A stretch of 64,000 nt of DNA from Thinopyrum elongatum (lineage: Eukaryota; Streptophyta; Magnoliopsida; Poales; Poaceae), in contig CM022298.1 of NCBI GenBank assembly GCA_011799875.1, positions 53,931,074 through 53,995,073 of the forward strand, read 5' to 3'. Position 1 is the first letter of the stretch. Every line of letters begins with the position of its first letter. Both the position numbers and the translations under genes were made by a program. This document shows positions 44,609 to 54,590 of the stretch, in pieces. Under the pieces are notes generated by a model that ran no database searches, was not told the DNA's origin, and saw only the letters and a program-made list of their open reading frames with translations.

Positions 44609-45741
44609 ATGTACTCGCTGAGGGATTTATTGGGTTTCGTCGTGGGAGCAGCGATCACGGCTGCCTTTGTCGTGCTGCTGCTGCCGTCGTCTGCTCCCAA
44701 CTGCCCGTGCGGCCACGAGTTGGGGTTGGACAACAATGGAAGCCAAGCAAATCCCAGCATCAAGAACCTCAACACGGTACGGTACATTATTATCTTCTTT
44801 TGATTCTTTTCTCTTGGTAAGTTTTCCTTCGGCGACTCGGACTCCGAACCTTACTTCGTGCTGCAGGTTCCGACCGTGAAAGGTAAAGAAGAAGACAGCC
44901 TTCTTGTGGAGCTTCTGAGAAGTGCGGCTATGGAGGACAAGACGGTCATACTGACCTTCGTCAACGAGGCGCTAACGCTGCCCGGGTCGCTGCTGGAGCT
45001 CTTCCTGGAGAGCTTCCGACTGGCGTGCGGACGCAGCCCCTACTGAAGCACCTGGTAATCGTGGCCATGGACGCCAAGGCGCTGGAGCGGTGCCAGCACA
45101 TGCACCCGATCTGCTACCCGCTGGGCGGCGGCCGCAGCGGCAGCGACGGCGCGCCTGGAGGAATGACGGCGGGGGAGGTGACGTTCATGAGCAAGGACTA
45201 CGTGGAGCTGATGTGGGCGTGGAACCGGTTCCAGGCGCGGGTGCTGGGGCTGGGCTTCGGCTTCGTGTTCACGGACGTGGACATCGTGTGGTTCCGGAAC
45301 CCGCTGCTGCGGTTCCCCGTCGGCGCCGACATCGCCTTGGCGTGCGACCAGTTCTTGGACAACAATCCCTATGACCTCGACAAGGTGGCCAACGGCGGGT
45401 TCGTGTACGCGAGGCCCAACGCGCGGACGTTGGTGTTCTTCCAGGACTGGTACGAGGCGAGGAACCGGTTCCCCGGGGAGCACGACCAGTTCGTGTTCGG
45501 CGAGGTGAAGAAGGAGCTGTCGGCGTGGCATGGGGTGACGGTGATGCTGATTGACACCGTCTACTTCAGCGGCGTGTGCGAGAACAAGAAGAACTTTTAC
45601 GAGGTGTGCACGTACCACACCAACTGCCTCATTGGTCTGCAGAAAAAGATCGACACGCTCGCCGGCGTGCTCGACGAGTGGAAGCAGTTCAGGGCCCAGC
45701 AGGAGCTGCTCGGCAACAGCACCACCACGCTCATCTACTGA
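44609..45741 (+). pseudogene. Nucleotide-diphospho-sugar transferase (GT77-like, PF03407 type), one-base frameshift
   Basis: Exon 1 (44609-44776) encodes a short cytoplasmic tail and one hydrophobic anchor (GFVVGAAITAAFVVLLL), a type II Golgi membrane layout. A 100-bp GT...AG intron follows, and exon 2 runs 44877-45741. Exon 2 opens with VKGKEEDSLLVELLRSAA and DKTVILTFVNEAL. After a shift near 45018-45022, the other frame continues with LLKHLVIVAMDAKALERC, the donor-binding DxD-like motif FTDVDIVWFRNP, GFVYARPNARTL and HDQFVFGEVKK, ending TLIY at 45741. Family members transfer sugars to plant cell-wall or glycoprotein targets; the substrate here is unknown. The only defect seen is a single missing base, so a sequencing error or a very recent mutation is possible. 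Confidence 0.85.
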
Positions 45742-46660
45742 GTCGCTGTCTGTGGGCTGTGGCTCGTGTTTGTTCGGCAATTTAGCTAGACAAGTTTTAT
45801 ATTTGGATGGCAGGAGTAATTAAGTTGTTGTACTGATGAGATTGCAATGAATTGATTAAAAGGATCGAGTTGTTTTGGTACTGGTAGTAAGATTGCTTGC
45901 ACTGGTGATAAGGCGAAACATGCAGCATTACCATTTTGAATTTTAATTGCATTCTTGGTCATTCATCCAAGCCAGGTCCATGTAAATGAATGAAAGCAGA
46001 TTAACAGGGAAAACGCCAGTGTACATAGATCTATTCTCCGTAGTTTAGACTTCAGAACATACTAGTACTATATATGTTCATAAGCCCCATAGGAGAAATG
46101 GTACTGGAAACATCCAAGATGTTCGGTACTACCAGAACCAAAATGATCTATGCAAGTTAACTAAAAAAATTCTAAATGCGCAAAAAGCAAAAGATATAAT
46201 CGTTTGTTTTTGAATAAAATGGAGATGTATCTGTAATCACAAACAGATGTGTGTCTTCCCTCAAAATAAAAACAAGTTGGTATGATTTTGCAACAAAATA
46301 TACCAAATGTATCAATTTTCCTACTGATACGAATCAGGGCATATGGGCATAGGTAGGTCTCAGCGGTATGATCAAAATCAGAAGCTAAAAGTTGAACATA
46401 AACTCTTTCCATTACCTAGATTGTGTTGACGAATTTTATTGGAAGAAAATTCTGAAGTCAATTTTAAAGTTGTGATACTTCCAATACTGCAGAGGAACGA
46501 CTAATTTTGAACAACTGAACTACATAAAAGGGTCTTGCCAACTACTCCCTCCGTTCCAAAATAGATGACCCAACTTTATACTAACTTTAGTAACAAAGAA
46601 ATAACTTACTTCCATTTGACATGACACAAATGAGATCTCCAGGAGTGGGTAGGATTAGGA
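45742..46660. other. Intergenic spacer including F-box 3' flank (copy B) and a Stowaway end
   Basis: 46160-46490 is the inverted counterpart of 38201-38520. At 46545-46590, CTCCCTCCGTTCCAAAATAG and following bases match one end of a Stowaway MITE; the partner end is missing. That piece is absent at the equivalent place in copy A. Nothing else is recognised. Confidence 0.65.
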
Positions 46661-46675
46661 ATCAGGTCTTCTTCG

Positions 46676-47832
46676 TCATCTTTTGGAAAAACGTATGCTG
46701 GATAAGGCTCTCTTTGAACCTATGAGAAATGACCACCGGTAGGCGGCGCATGCCAAATAATATCTGAAGTCTGCCACGAAAATACCCATTCTGTCACATT
46801 GCAGGTGATGGTCATGGCAGCTGACAAGCACGTCTCCCTCCTCAGAGACAGCCTTCGCCCACCAATCACCTTGCTTCTGGAAACGCCTTATTTCCATCAC
46901 CGGCAGTTTGATCCGGTACTTAAATGCCCAGACACCGCGCTCATGGCCCTGCAGCACAAAGATGGCTATCTCAGTCATGCCATCCTTGCTGGTGGACGCA
47001 GCAAGCTTGCCACCCATGTCAAGCAAGTGCATAACATGGCCGGGGTTCACATACGGTGGCCGCATGTACCGGAACGTCTCCGCCGCCGTGTCTAAGACCA
47101 CGATCCTGTGGCGGACACCATGCCAGTGCATGTGCAGGCTGCCATTGAGAAGGACCGGCGCGCCGGCGGAGTGTAGTCCCCTCCAACCGATCGACGAACA
47201 ATCGACGCGCCTCGATTTGTTGGTTCCCACGGTGAGGACGTGGTGCTCTTCTGGACAGTGCACAGCCACAGGAAGGTACGATCTTGTCCAGTACAGCACG
47301 CGGTACTCGCCTGAAGGTCGGTGCCGGAAGAGGCCGACGATGTTTTCAACAGGCTTCCCGTCCCGGTGGAGGGTAGCCCACTGGCGGGTGACCGGATTGC
47401 AGATGGGGTTGCTGCCGAGGACGAGAAGGCCGTCGCAGGAGGACGAGATGCGGTAAGACCGTAAGAGCAGCCGAATGGGAACCGGAGAGGAGGGCCGAGA
47501 AACCCGGACCGGAGGCGGACGGCGTTGACGCGGGGCTGGACGCTGGCCCTGTCGGCGGCGAGTTCGCAGGACTCGATTACGGGGAGCGCCGGCTGGCGGC
47601 GTTGGTGGTCGAGGAGGAACGCGGGGTCGGACGCGAGACCGCGCCAGGACCGGCAGACGGCGCGGCACCGGAGCACGGACTTGGCCGGTAGGCGGGTCAG
47701 GATCTCCTACAGGATGTCGTCCGGCAAGCCGGCAAGCGGGTCCGGCCTGAGCCTGCTTCTTTTTCTTCTTCACGGGGCCGTCCACCCTGCTTATTTCTGG
47801 ATGGCGAGGCGCCGGCGAGGATGGAGAAGCAT
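46676..47832 (-). pseudogene. F-box paralogue, decayed, minus strand
   Basis: Read leftward from 47832, it begins MLLHPRRRLAIQK and meets TAA at 47791-47793. The F-box region ([16 protein letters not shown], 47640-47700) is in a different frame and has a TAG within DDIL-EIL. The frame changes again near 47470. The long C-terminal part is well conserved with the intact gene ([65 protein letters not shown]). The extreme C-terminus is shifted once more near 46750. It is clearly a recent paralogue of 35569-36726 in inverted orientation. Its 5' flank is cut by the CACTA left end at 47989. Confidence 0.9.
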
Positions 47833-48489
47833 CGGTGAGGTAAGTGGTTTTGGTGGAGGCGGGATCAAGCGGCGGTCCGTCGCGGCGGCGGCCGGCGAGC
47901 CATCGAGCGGAGAGGGGAGGAGGAGCGGCGTGTCGGCGAGCAGAGCAGGCCCAAGCGGGAATGAAAGCCCAATCCGGAGCATTGCTCTGACTACCGGGTC
48001 CGTCGGCATAGCCAGGGCCCGCCTACCCGGTCAGCGGCGACCATTTGACGGCGTCGGAACTATGCCGACGGGGGCTAACGGCGGCCGTCGGCATAGATTT
48101 GCTGACATCACTACTAGGAAAAGGGCTATAGATGATATGGCCACTAATGGCGCACCAGACATGTGGTGCGCCACTATTATATAGCAGTGGCGCACCATGT
48201 GTTGGTGCGCCACTAGTAATAAATATTTTTTTTTATTTTTTCAAAAATACTAATGGCGCACCATGCCAGAGTGCGCCATTACTAGTTTTAACTAGTAATG
48301 GCACACCACTACTAACAAATTTTTTTTTTACATTTTTTTTCAAAACTAGTAATGGCACACCTGGGTACAGTGCGCCATTACTAGTTCAAACTAGTAATGG
48401 CGCACTATCCACTGGTGTGTCACTACTAAACATTTTATTTTTATTTTTTTTGCAAAACTAGTAATGGCGCACCACGTAACAGGTGTGCC

Positions 48490-49163
48490 TAGGGGTGGGC
48501 ACGGTTAAACCGAAAACCGAAAAACCAAACCGAACCGAACCGTATTAACCGATATGTTGGTTAATTCGGTGGTTTGGTTTTTGGTTCGGTGGGAAATTTT
48601 AAGGTTGATCGGTGTTTGGTTTGTGTTCGGTTTTCAGTGCCTAGAAACCGAATAGACCGAACAAACCAATATGTAGGATGCCTTGTGTAATACCATGTTC
48701 ACTCCATCATGCGGAGGTCTCTCCAAAAGGTAAATTAGACGGGGACCGAGGGAGTACTAGTGTATCATTTAGTGCATGAGCTGCTCAGTTTAGAGGCATC
48801 ACTCTTATTCTTCCGTACATAATACATGGCACGTTCCATGTGATTTTTCCACTTAATAATGTTCACTAGTTTGCTTGACCGAATAAAGCATTGCCTGATG
48901 TTAAGGTTGCTTGCTCTTGTGACTATTTTATGCATTCTATACAATGCAAATCAGCGCACATGAATCATTACACTTGTACTGACGAGTGCATGTATTTCGG
49001 TTTTTCGGTTAACCGAAGAAACCGAACCGATATATTATGATTAATATGGTTCGGTTTCTTAATTTTGTGTGATTGTTTCGGTTTTCATTTTTTCAAAACC
49101 AAAATTATTAAAAACCGAATAAACCAAACCATATTAACCATATAAACCGAACGCCCAGTCCTA
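48490..49163. mobile_element. hAT-like MITE (674 bp) inside the nested CACTA
   Basis: The termini TAGGGGTGGGC and GCCCAGTCCTA are inverted (9 of 11 bases). The element is flanked by an 8-bp duplication, GGTGTGCC (48482-48489) and GGTGCGCC (49164-49171), with one mismatch. Just inside, AACCGAA-type motifs repeat at both ends in opposite orientation. The 8-bp duplication and TAGGG terminus fit the hAT superfamily. It splits one GGTGCGCC unit of the host array. Confidence 0.85.
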
Positions 49164-49772
49164 GGTGCGCCATTACTAACTTTCTGAGTCTTACAATTTA
49201 TTCACCAAATGCACCCCCCTGACCACCTTTTCAGTTTCAAAAAAAATAAAAGAAAATGATAGAAATGTCAAAAAAATAAAAGAAAATAAGATTCCCATGT
49301 GATATGTGGTCTAGTTGTTAGCAAAATTTACAAACATGAATTTTTGACTTTTTTGCAAAATCTCTCGAGAATTTGTAAAATGGGCATAACTTTTGCATAC
49401 GAACTCCGATGAAAAAGTTTTTTATATGAAAAATCATCTACTTGAAAAGTTACATCCGAATTTAAAGGAACGAAAGATACAGAGCTTTGAAGATCTAGAG
49501 GGGAAAAAATGGAAAAAAATTCAAACTTACTAGTGGCGCACCATTTGCTAGATGCGCCACTAGTAACAGAAAAAAAAATTGGTTTCGAATTTTTTTTTTG
49601 GAATTTTTTTTCAAAATATGATACGTAATATGACCGGGATGTTTGAAATATTTTTTCAAAATTTCATCACACTAATGAACATGAACAAAGTCCTAGACAT
49701 CAACAAGGTTTAATAGGATTGATATCATAGATATATCAACAAGTGCTTGTTAAGTGAGGTGGTGCTGGGGTT

Positions 49773-49841
49773 GGATAGAACTGCGAAGTTAAGTGTGCTC
49801 GGGCTGGAATAGTGTGAGGATGGGTGACCTTCCGGAAAGTT
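49773..49841 (+). other. 5S rRNA-derived segment within the nested CACTA
   Basis: GAACTGCGAAGTTAAGTGTG, then CTCGGGCTGGAATAGTG, and AGGATGGGTGACCTTCCGG match the 3' two-thirds of plant 5S rRNA in order and spacing. The match includes the internal control region (A box AAGTTAAG(C/T)GTGCT and C box GGATGGGTGACC). It lacks the 5' third and the 3' end, so it is not a functional rRNA gene. Confidence 0.8.
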
Positions 49842-49861
49842 TGACCACTTAGTGCGATTTG

Positions 49862-49917
49862 ACTTGAGATTAAGCATATTGACCCGAGATTAAGCCATAG
49901 TGACCCGAGATTAAGAA
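49862..49917 (+). repeat. Short tandem repeat of TGAC(C/T)(C/T)GAGATTAAG
   Basis: Three copies of a ~20-bp unit follow the 5S-like segment. Confidence 0.8.
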
Positions 49918-50635
49918 AAAAACGAAAAAAAAAAATTTGAAAAAAATTTGTTAGTAATGGCGCACTTCTATGTGGTACGCCATTACTATCTGACTTAGTA
50001 ATGGCGCACCACATAGAAGTGCGCCATTAGTAACCCAGAGCACAAGGTACATATGGCCCCCGGGAGGCATACTAATGGCGCACGGTGGGCTATACTAATG
50101 GCGCACTGCGTGGTGCGCCATTAGTATACCAGATACTAATGGCGCACCAGGGGTGCGCCATTAGTATTTAATTCTAATGGCGTGGTGCTAGTGGCGCACC
50201 AGTAGTGCGTCATTAGTAGGCAAAACTGGTGCGCCACTAGCAGGCCTTTTCCTAGTAGTGCATCATCGATCCGCGCTGTCTCCACGTCATCGATCCAAGG
50301 GAAAAGGGGGTCCGTGGTGTGCCAGAGGTATGCCGACGGCATAGCCGTCGGCGTAGGCCTGGCCCATGCCCTCTGCCACGTCATCGATCCGCGTGCTTCG
50401 CCACGTCATCGATCCATGGCATTGTAGCTCCGTGTGCGCATGCCGTCGGCATAGAATTTGTGCCAATTTTTATTTATTTTATTTATTATTTTCTCTTTTT
50501 TTCACAACATAAATGTGCCTTATCTAAACAAAAAACATACCCCAATGGTATATCGATTGCCCCCCTCACGGACGTCGCTGCTGCCGTGTCACGGAGGGGG
50601 GAAACAGTCGACACGGAGGAAATCTGGTTAGAGGG

Positions 50636-52930
50636 GGGAATCGGGGTGTAGCTATGCCACCAAAACATCGCACGGGTCCTGATGCATATGTGAAAGTGTT
50701 GTGGCATGCGTAGACGGCCGTCTTGGGGCTCCGTCGTGTGGCCCCCCTCCACGTACGGCAGTGCCGCCGTCACTTGGAGGGGGGAATCGTGCGAGTGCGG
50801 TAGAGCCGGAGGGAACCTAGTGGTGGGTTGGGTCCAGACCGTGTTCGGGGATGTTGCTATGGGCTCACCTATCGCAACCAGGTGGAAGAGTCCACTGGTC
50901 AAAGCCCGTCCAGCGATAGTCAAAGGGCTAGATCATCTGGTCAACTAGACTAGGGTTTAGTCCAGTCCGGTGGCCTTCGGGGTGTAGCTATGGCACCGAA
51001 ACATCGCACAGGTCCTGATGCATGTGTGAAAGTGTTGTGGCATGTGTAGACGCCCGTCTTGGGGCTCCATGGTGTGGCCCCCCTCCACGGACGACAGTGC
51101 CGCCGTCACTTGGAGGGGGGAATCATGCGCGTCGGGTAGAACCGGAGGGAATCTAGTGGCTGGTTGGGTCCAGACCGTGTTCGGGGATGTTGCTATGGGC
51201 TGACCTATCGCAACCAGGTGGAAGAGTCCACTGGTCAAAGCCCGTCCGGCGAAAGTCAAAGGGAGAGATCTCCTGGTCAACTGGGATTCGGGGTAGCCTT
51301 CGGGGTGTAGCTATGCCATTGAAACATCGCACGGGTCCTGATGCATGTGTGAAAGTGTTGTGGCATGCGTAGATGCCGTCTTGGGGCTCCGTGGTGTGGC
51401 CCCCCCTCCATGGACGACAGTGCCGCCGTCACTTGGAGGGGGGAATCATGCGCGTCGGGTAAAACCGGAGGGAATCTAATGGCTGGTTGGGTCCAGACCG
51501 TGTTCGGGGATGTTGCTATGGGCTGACCTATCGCAACCAGGTGGAAGAGTCCACTGGTCAAACCCCGTCCGGCGAAAGTCAAAGGGCTAGATCTCCTGGT
51601 CAACTGGGATTCGGGGTGGCCTTCGCGATGTAGCTATGCCACCGAAACATCGCACGGGTCCTAATGCATGTGTGAAAGTGTTGTGGCATGCGTAGACGCC
51701 TGTCTTGGGGCTCCGTGGTGTGGCCCCCCTCCACGGACGACAGTGCCGCCGTCACTTGGAGGGGGGAATCATGCGTGTCGGGTAGAACCAGAGGGAATCT
51801 AGTGGCTGGTTGGGTCCAGACCATGTTCGGCGATGTTGCTATGGGCTGACCTATCGCAACCAGGTGGAAGAGTCCACTGTTCAAACCCCGTCTGGCGAAA
51901 GTAAAAGGGCTAGATCCGGCGGTCGTCTGCCGTGTCCCGGAGGGGGGAAACGGCCACGTCGGGCCGACACGGAGGGATTCTTGGGGTGGGTTGGGCGGGG
52001 ACGATGTTCGGGGGTGTAGCTATGGGCTGGGCTATGACAACCAGGTGAAAAGGCCCACCGGTCAAACCCCGTCCGGCGAAAGTCAAAGGGCTAGATCCGG
52101 CGGTCGTCTGTGTCAGGGTTAGACGGAACGGGGTACCTGGGGGGTAGCAATGCCGCCAGGTGTTGCGGTGGGCCCTCCTACGCTTGTGGAAGCGTGGTGG
52201 CAGGCGCAGGCATCCCGCACGCGGCTCCGGGGTGTGCCCCCCTCACGGGTGTCGCTGCCGCCGTGTCCCAAGGGGGGAAACGGCCACGTCGGGCCGACAC
52301 GAGGGAATCTTGGGGTGGGTTGGGCCGGGACGTGTTCGTGGGTGTACTATTGGGGGGGCTATGACAACCAGGTGAAAAGGTCCGCCGGTCAAACACCGTC
52401 CGGCGAAATCAAAGGTAGATCCGGCCGGTCGTCTCGTGTCAGGGTTAGACGGGACGGGGTACCTGGGGGGTAGCAAGGCCGCCAGTGTTGCGGTGGGCCT
52501 CCTACGCTTGTGTAAGCGTGGTGGCAGGCGCAGGCACCCCGCACGCGGCTCCGGGGTGTGCCCCCCTCACGGGTGTCGCTGCCGCCGTGTCCCAAGGGGG
52601 GAAACGGCCACGTCGGGCCGACACGGAGGGAATCTTGGGGTGGGTTGGGCCGGGACGGTGTTCGGGGGTGTAGCTATGGGGGGGCTATGACAACCAGGTG
52701 AAAAGGTCCACCGGTCAAACCCCGTCCGGCGAAAGTCAAAGGGCTAGATCCGGCGGTCGTCTGTGTCAGGGTTAAACGGGACGGGATAACTGGGGGTTAG
52801 CAATGCTGCCAGGTGTTGTGGTGGGCCCTCCTACGCTTGTGGAAGCATGGTGGCAGGCGCAGGCACCTGGCACGCAGCTCCGGGGTGTGCCCCCCCAACG
52901 AGCGTCGCTGCCGCCGTCGCACGGAGGGGG
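50636..52930. repeat. Tandem array of ~325-bp repeats in the large CACTA
   Basis: Four units of one subtype start near 50636, 50979, 51297 and 51620 (GTGTAGCTATGCCACC, CATCGCACGGGTCCTGATGC). About three units of a second subtype continue to 52930 (boundaries at GGGCTAGATCCGGCGG near 52091, 52414 and 52741). The two subtypes share CAACCAGGTG(A/G)AA(A/G)AG and CCCCGTCCGGCGAAAGTC, so both derive from one ancestral unit. Tandem repeats between the terminus and the genes are common in large CACTA elements. Open frames here are by-products of GC content. Confidence 0.85.
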
Positions 52931-52994
52931 AAACAGCCACCACAGTTTACACATGACAAACTAAAAAATAGTAATAATTGAATTTATAAAAAAC

Positions 52995-53119
52995 ACCGGC
53001 ATCCATCATGGAAAACGGACTATCACGGTGAAACCTTTAGTGCCCGGGCACCGGGCCGGCCACTGAAAGTTTCACCGTAATTGTCCGTTTTCTTAAAAGA
53101 AGTCTAATGAATACCGGAG
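52995..53119. repeat. Near-perfect foldback (~125 bp)
   Basis: 53011-53092 runs GAAAACGGACTATCACGG ... CCGTAATTGTCCGTTTTC, and the two halves are almost exact complements through to the centre at CCCGGGCACCGGGCC. Weaker pairing continues outward (CACCGGCATCCATCA with AATGAATACCGG). It looks like a small foldback MITE inserted between the repeat array and the gene leader. Confidence 0.8.
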
Positions 53120-53289
53120 CTCACGTCGTATGGATTAGCCAACTATTTAAACAGGTCATGTTGCTTGTCTTTGGGCGAGGTGGGACTATTTTTTGCAGTT
53201 TGCTGAGAGTCACACATATGCCGTAATAAAAAAATAATATTAAAAAATGCAGAGTATCTATGCCGACGGCTTAGCCGTCGGCATAGCTT

Positions 53290-54005
53290 GACACGTGGCA
53301 TGTCCATCTATGTCGGAATAGGGACACCTTATCCACAGCAGCCCCACCCCCTCCACTCATTCTTCCTCCCCGAACGACCCCGCACCGTCTCCCCCACCCC
53401 CCCGCCCGCACGCCGTCTCCGCCCGGATCCGCCCGCGCCACCGCTCTATCTGCCCGCCCCGGCCTCCGTCCCTGCCCCGACCTCCATCGACCCCTCCCCG
53501 GCCACACCGCCGCCCCGCCTTGGCCACCCCGTCCTCGCGTCGCCCACCCCGCCCCAGACCCGACCGCCCTCGCCTCTGCCCCGTGCGCGGCCGGCCCTTC
53601 CCCGCGCCAGGCGATCGCCGCGGCGGCCCTCCACCGCCTGCTCCGGCCCTCGTACGTGCCTGCCCCTCCCCCCCGAGCCGACCCTCCCCCACGGTGAGCT
53701 CCCTCTCTCCCTCTCTGTAGATTTTTTTTGTTAATTTTGTTGTTGTTCATAGTTATGTAAGTAGATGTATGGATGCATAGTTAGATGATAGATGATTTGA
53801 TGATAGTTAGAAATGTGAGAAATGAAAGAAATGCAATAAAATTTAACAAGAATGCAATAAATGCAAATGTATGATGATTTTTTTTGCGGAAGAGATGATA
53901 TATGATGATGATGATGATGATTTTTTTATGCTTCGATGATTGTTAGATGATGATGATGATGATGATGAATATATTGTGATGTTCTTAATTATTGTCACGA
54001 TGCAG
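53290..54005 (+). other. Putative leader exon and intron of the CACTA transposase gene
   Basis: A GC-rich, pyrimidine-biased stretch (53340-53693) ends in CACG followed by the donor GTGAGCTCCC. A T/A-rich segment with ATGATG repeats follows and ends in the acceptor CACGATGCAG at 54005. The same order (GC-rich block, GTGAGCT donor, T-rich intron, TGCAG) is present in the CACTA at 11761, suggesting a conserved 5' leader. Open frames on both strands in the GC-rich part are probably spurious. Confidence 0.5.
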
Positions 54006-54167
54006 GTTCTGTGGTGTTCCATCTTGGTGGAGTGATCGTCGTAGGAGCTGTTGGTCCCCGATCGTCCCTCCGCTATTCGACTACTTCGTCTACAGCCGTG
54101 GGTGAGCTACGAATCATATCACTAGATTTCGTTCTCAAGTCACGTCGCGTAACCTAGGCGTCTCCTG

Positions 54168-54231
54168 TCCGAAAGGGTTGCATCGATAAATATGCATTCA
54201 ATTGCATATTTATCACCGCAGCTCTTTCGGA
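54168..54231. repeat. Foldback 1 in the transposase 5' region
   Basis: TCCGAAAGGGTTGCATCG through GATAAATATGCA pairs with TGCATATTTATC through CTCTTTCGGA around a six-base loop. The stem is about 29 bp with few mismatches. Confidence 0.85.
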
Positions 54232-54255
54232 TTGTTCAGCGTTTTTCACGGACAG

Positions 54256-54462
54256 CCCGAGGATGTGTAGATTGGGTACGTTCTCCATGTTCTACCCCGT
54301 TCCGAGACAAGATTTCGTCGGCTCCTTCCCATTGTTCTCTGGAGCACATTCTCTCGGCTATTTGCTGAGACATGTATCTGGAGAACAGTGGGGAGGTGCT
54401 GCCGAAATTTTGTCTCGGAACAGGGTAGAATGGAGAATGTACTCAATCTACACATCCTCGGG
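54256..54462. repeat. Foldback 2 in the transposase 5' region (207 bp)
   Basis: The left arm CCCGAGGATGTGTAGATT and onward (54256-54325) pairs with the right arm ending AATCTACACATCCTCGGG (54395-54462), with about 90 percent complementarity. Pairing continues more loosely to a loop near 54360. It would form a long hairpin RNA if transcribed. It lies between the leader and the transposase start codon. Confidence 0.88.
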
Positions 54463-54590
54463 TGGGATTATGACCCATCTTTACCTATTAGAGATGTAGG
54501 TGGATTCAACGAGGTAGAAAATGAAATTTTGATGTGATTAATTTAAATGAATCCTTAATTTTGTTGTGTGGCTCCCAATAAAGCAGAGGA

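Larger units (their letters stand above)
48109..50260 (+). mobile_element. Nested non-autonomous CACTA (2152 bp), TSD CAT
   Basis: Its ends are CACTACTAGGAAAAGG (48109) and CCTTTTCCTAGTAGTG (50260), perfect inverted repeats over at least 16 bp, flanked by CAT (48106-48108 and 50261-50263). Its signature palindrome is TAATGGCGCACC...GGTGCGCCATTA, repeated at both ends (48150-48475 and 49528-50235), unlike that of its host. It has no transposase. Inside are an hAT-like MITE (48490-49163) and a 5S-like segment (49773-49841). Confidence 0.94.

Noticed and set aside
45040..45780. 246-aa minus-strand ORF opposite the glycosyltransferase
   Set aside because: It is a shadow ORF of high-GC coding sequence; the plus strand carries the conserved domain.
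48700..48765. Possible Stowaway end (CGAGGGAGTAC)
   Set aside because: Only one degenerate end is present and no partner or TA duplication is visible.
49773..49841. Functional 5S rRNA gene
   Set aside because: The 5' third and 3' end are missing and several conserved bases differ. It is a derived fragment.
50486..51884. Series of similar ~100-aa minus-strand ORFs
   Set aside because: They recur because the ~325-bp tandem repeat recurs, and no protein motif is visible.
53271..53750. Gly/Arg-rich and Pro-rich ORFs on opposite strands
   Set aside because: This is the mirror image of one GC-rich leader block. No stop-free selection is evident beyond composition.
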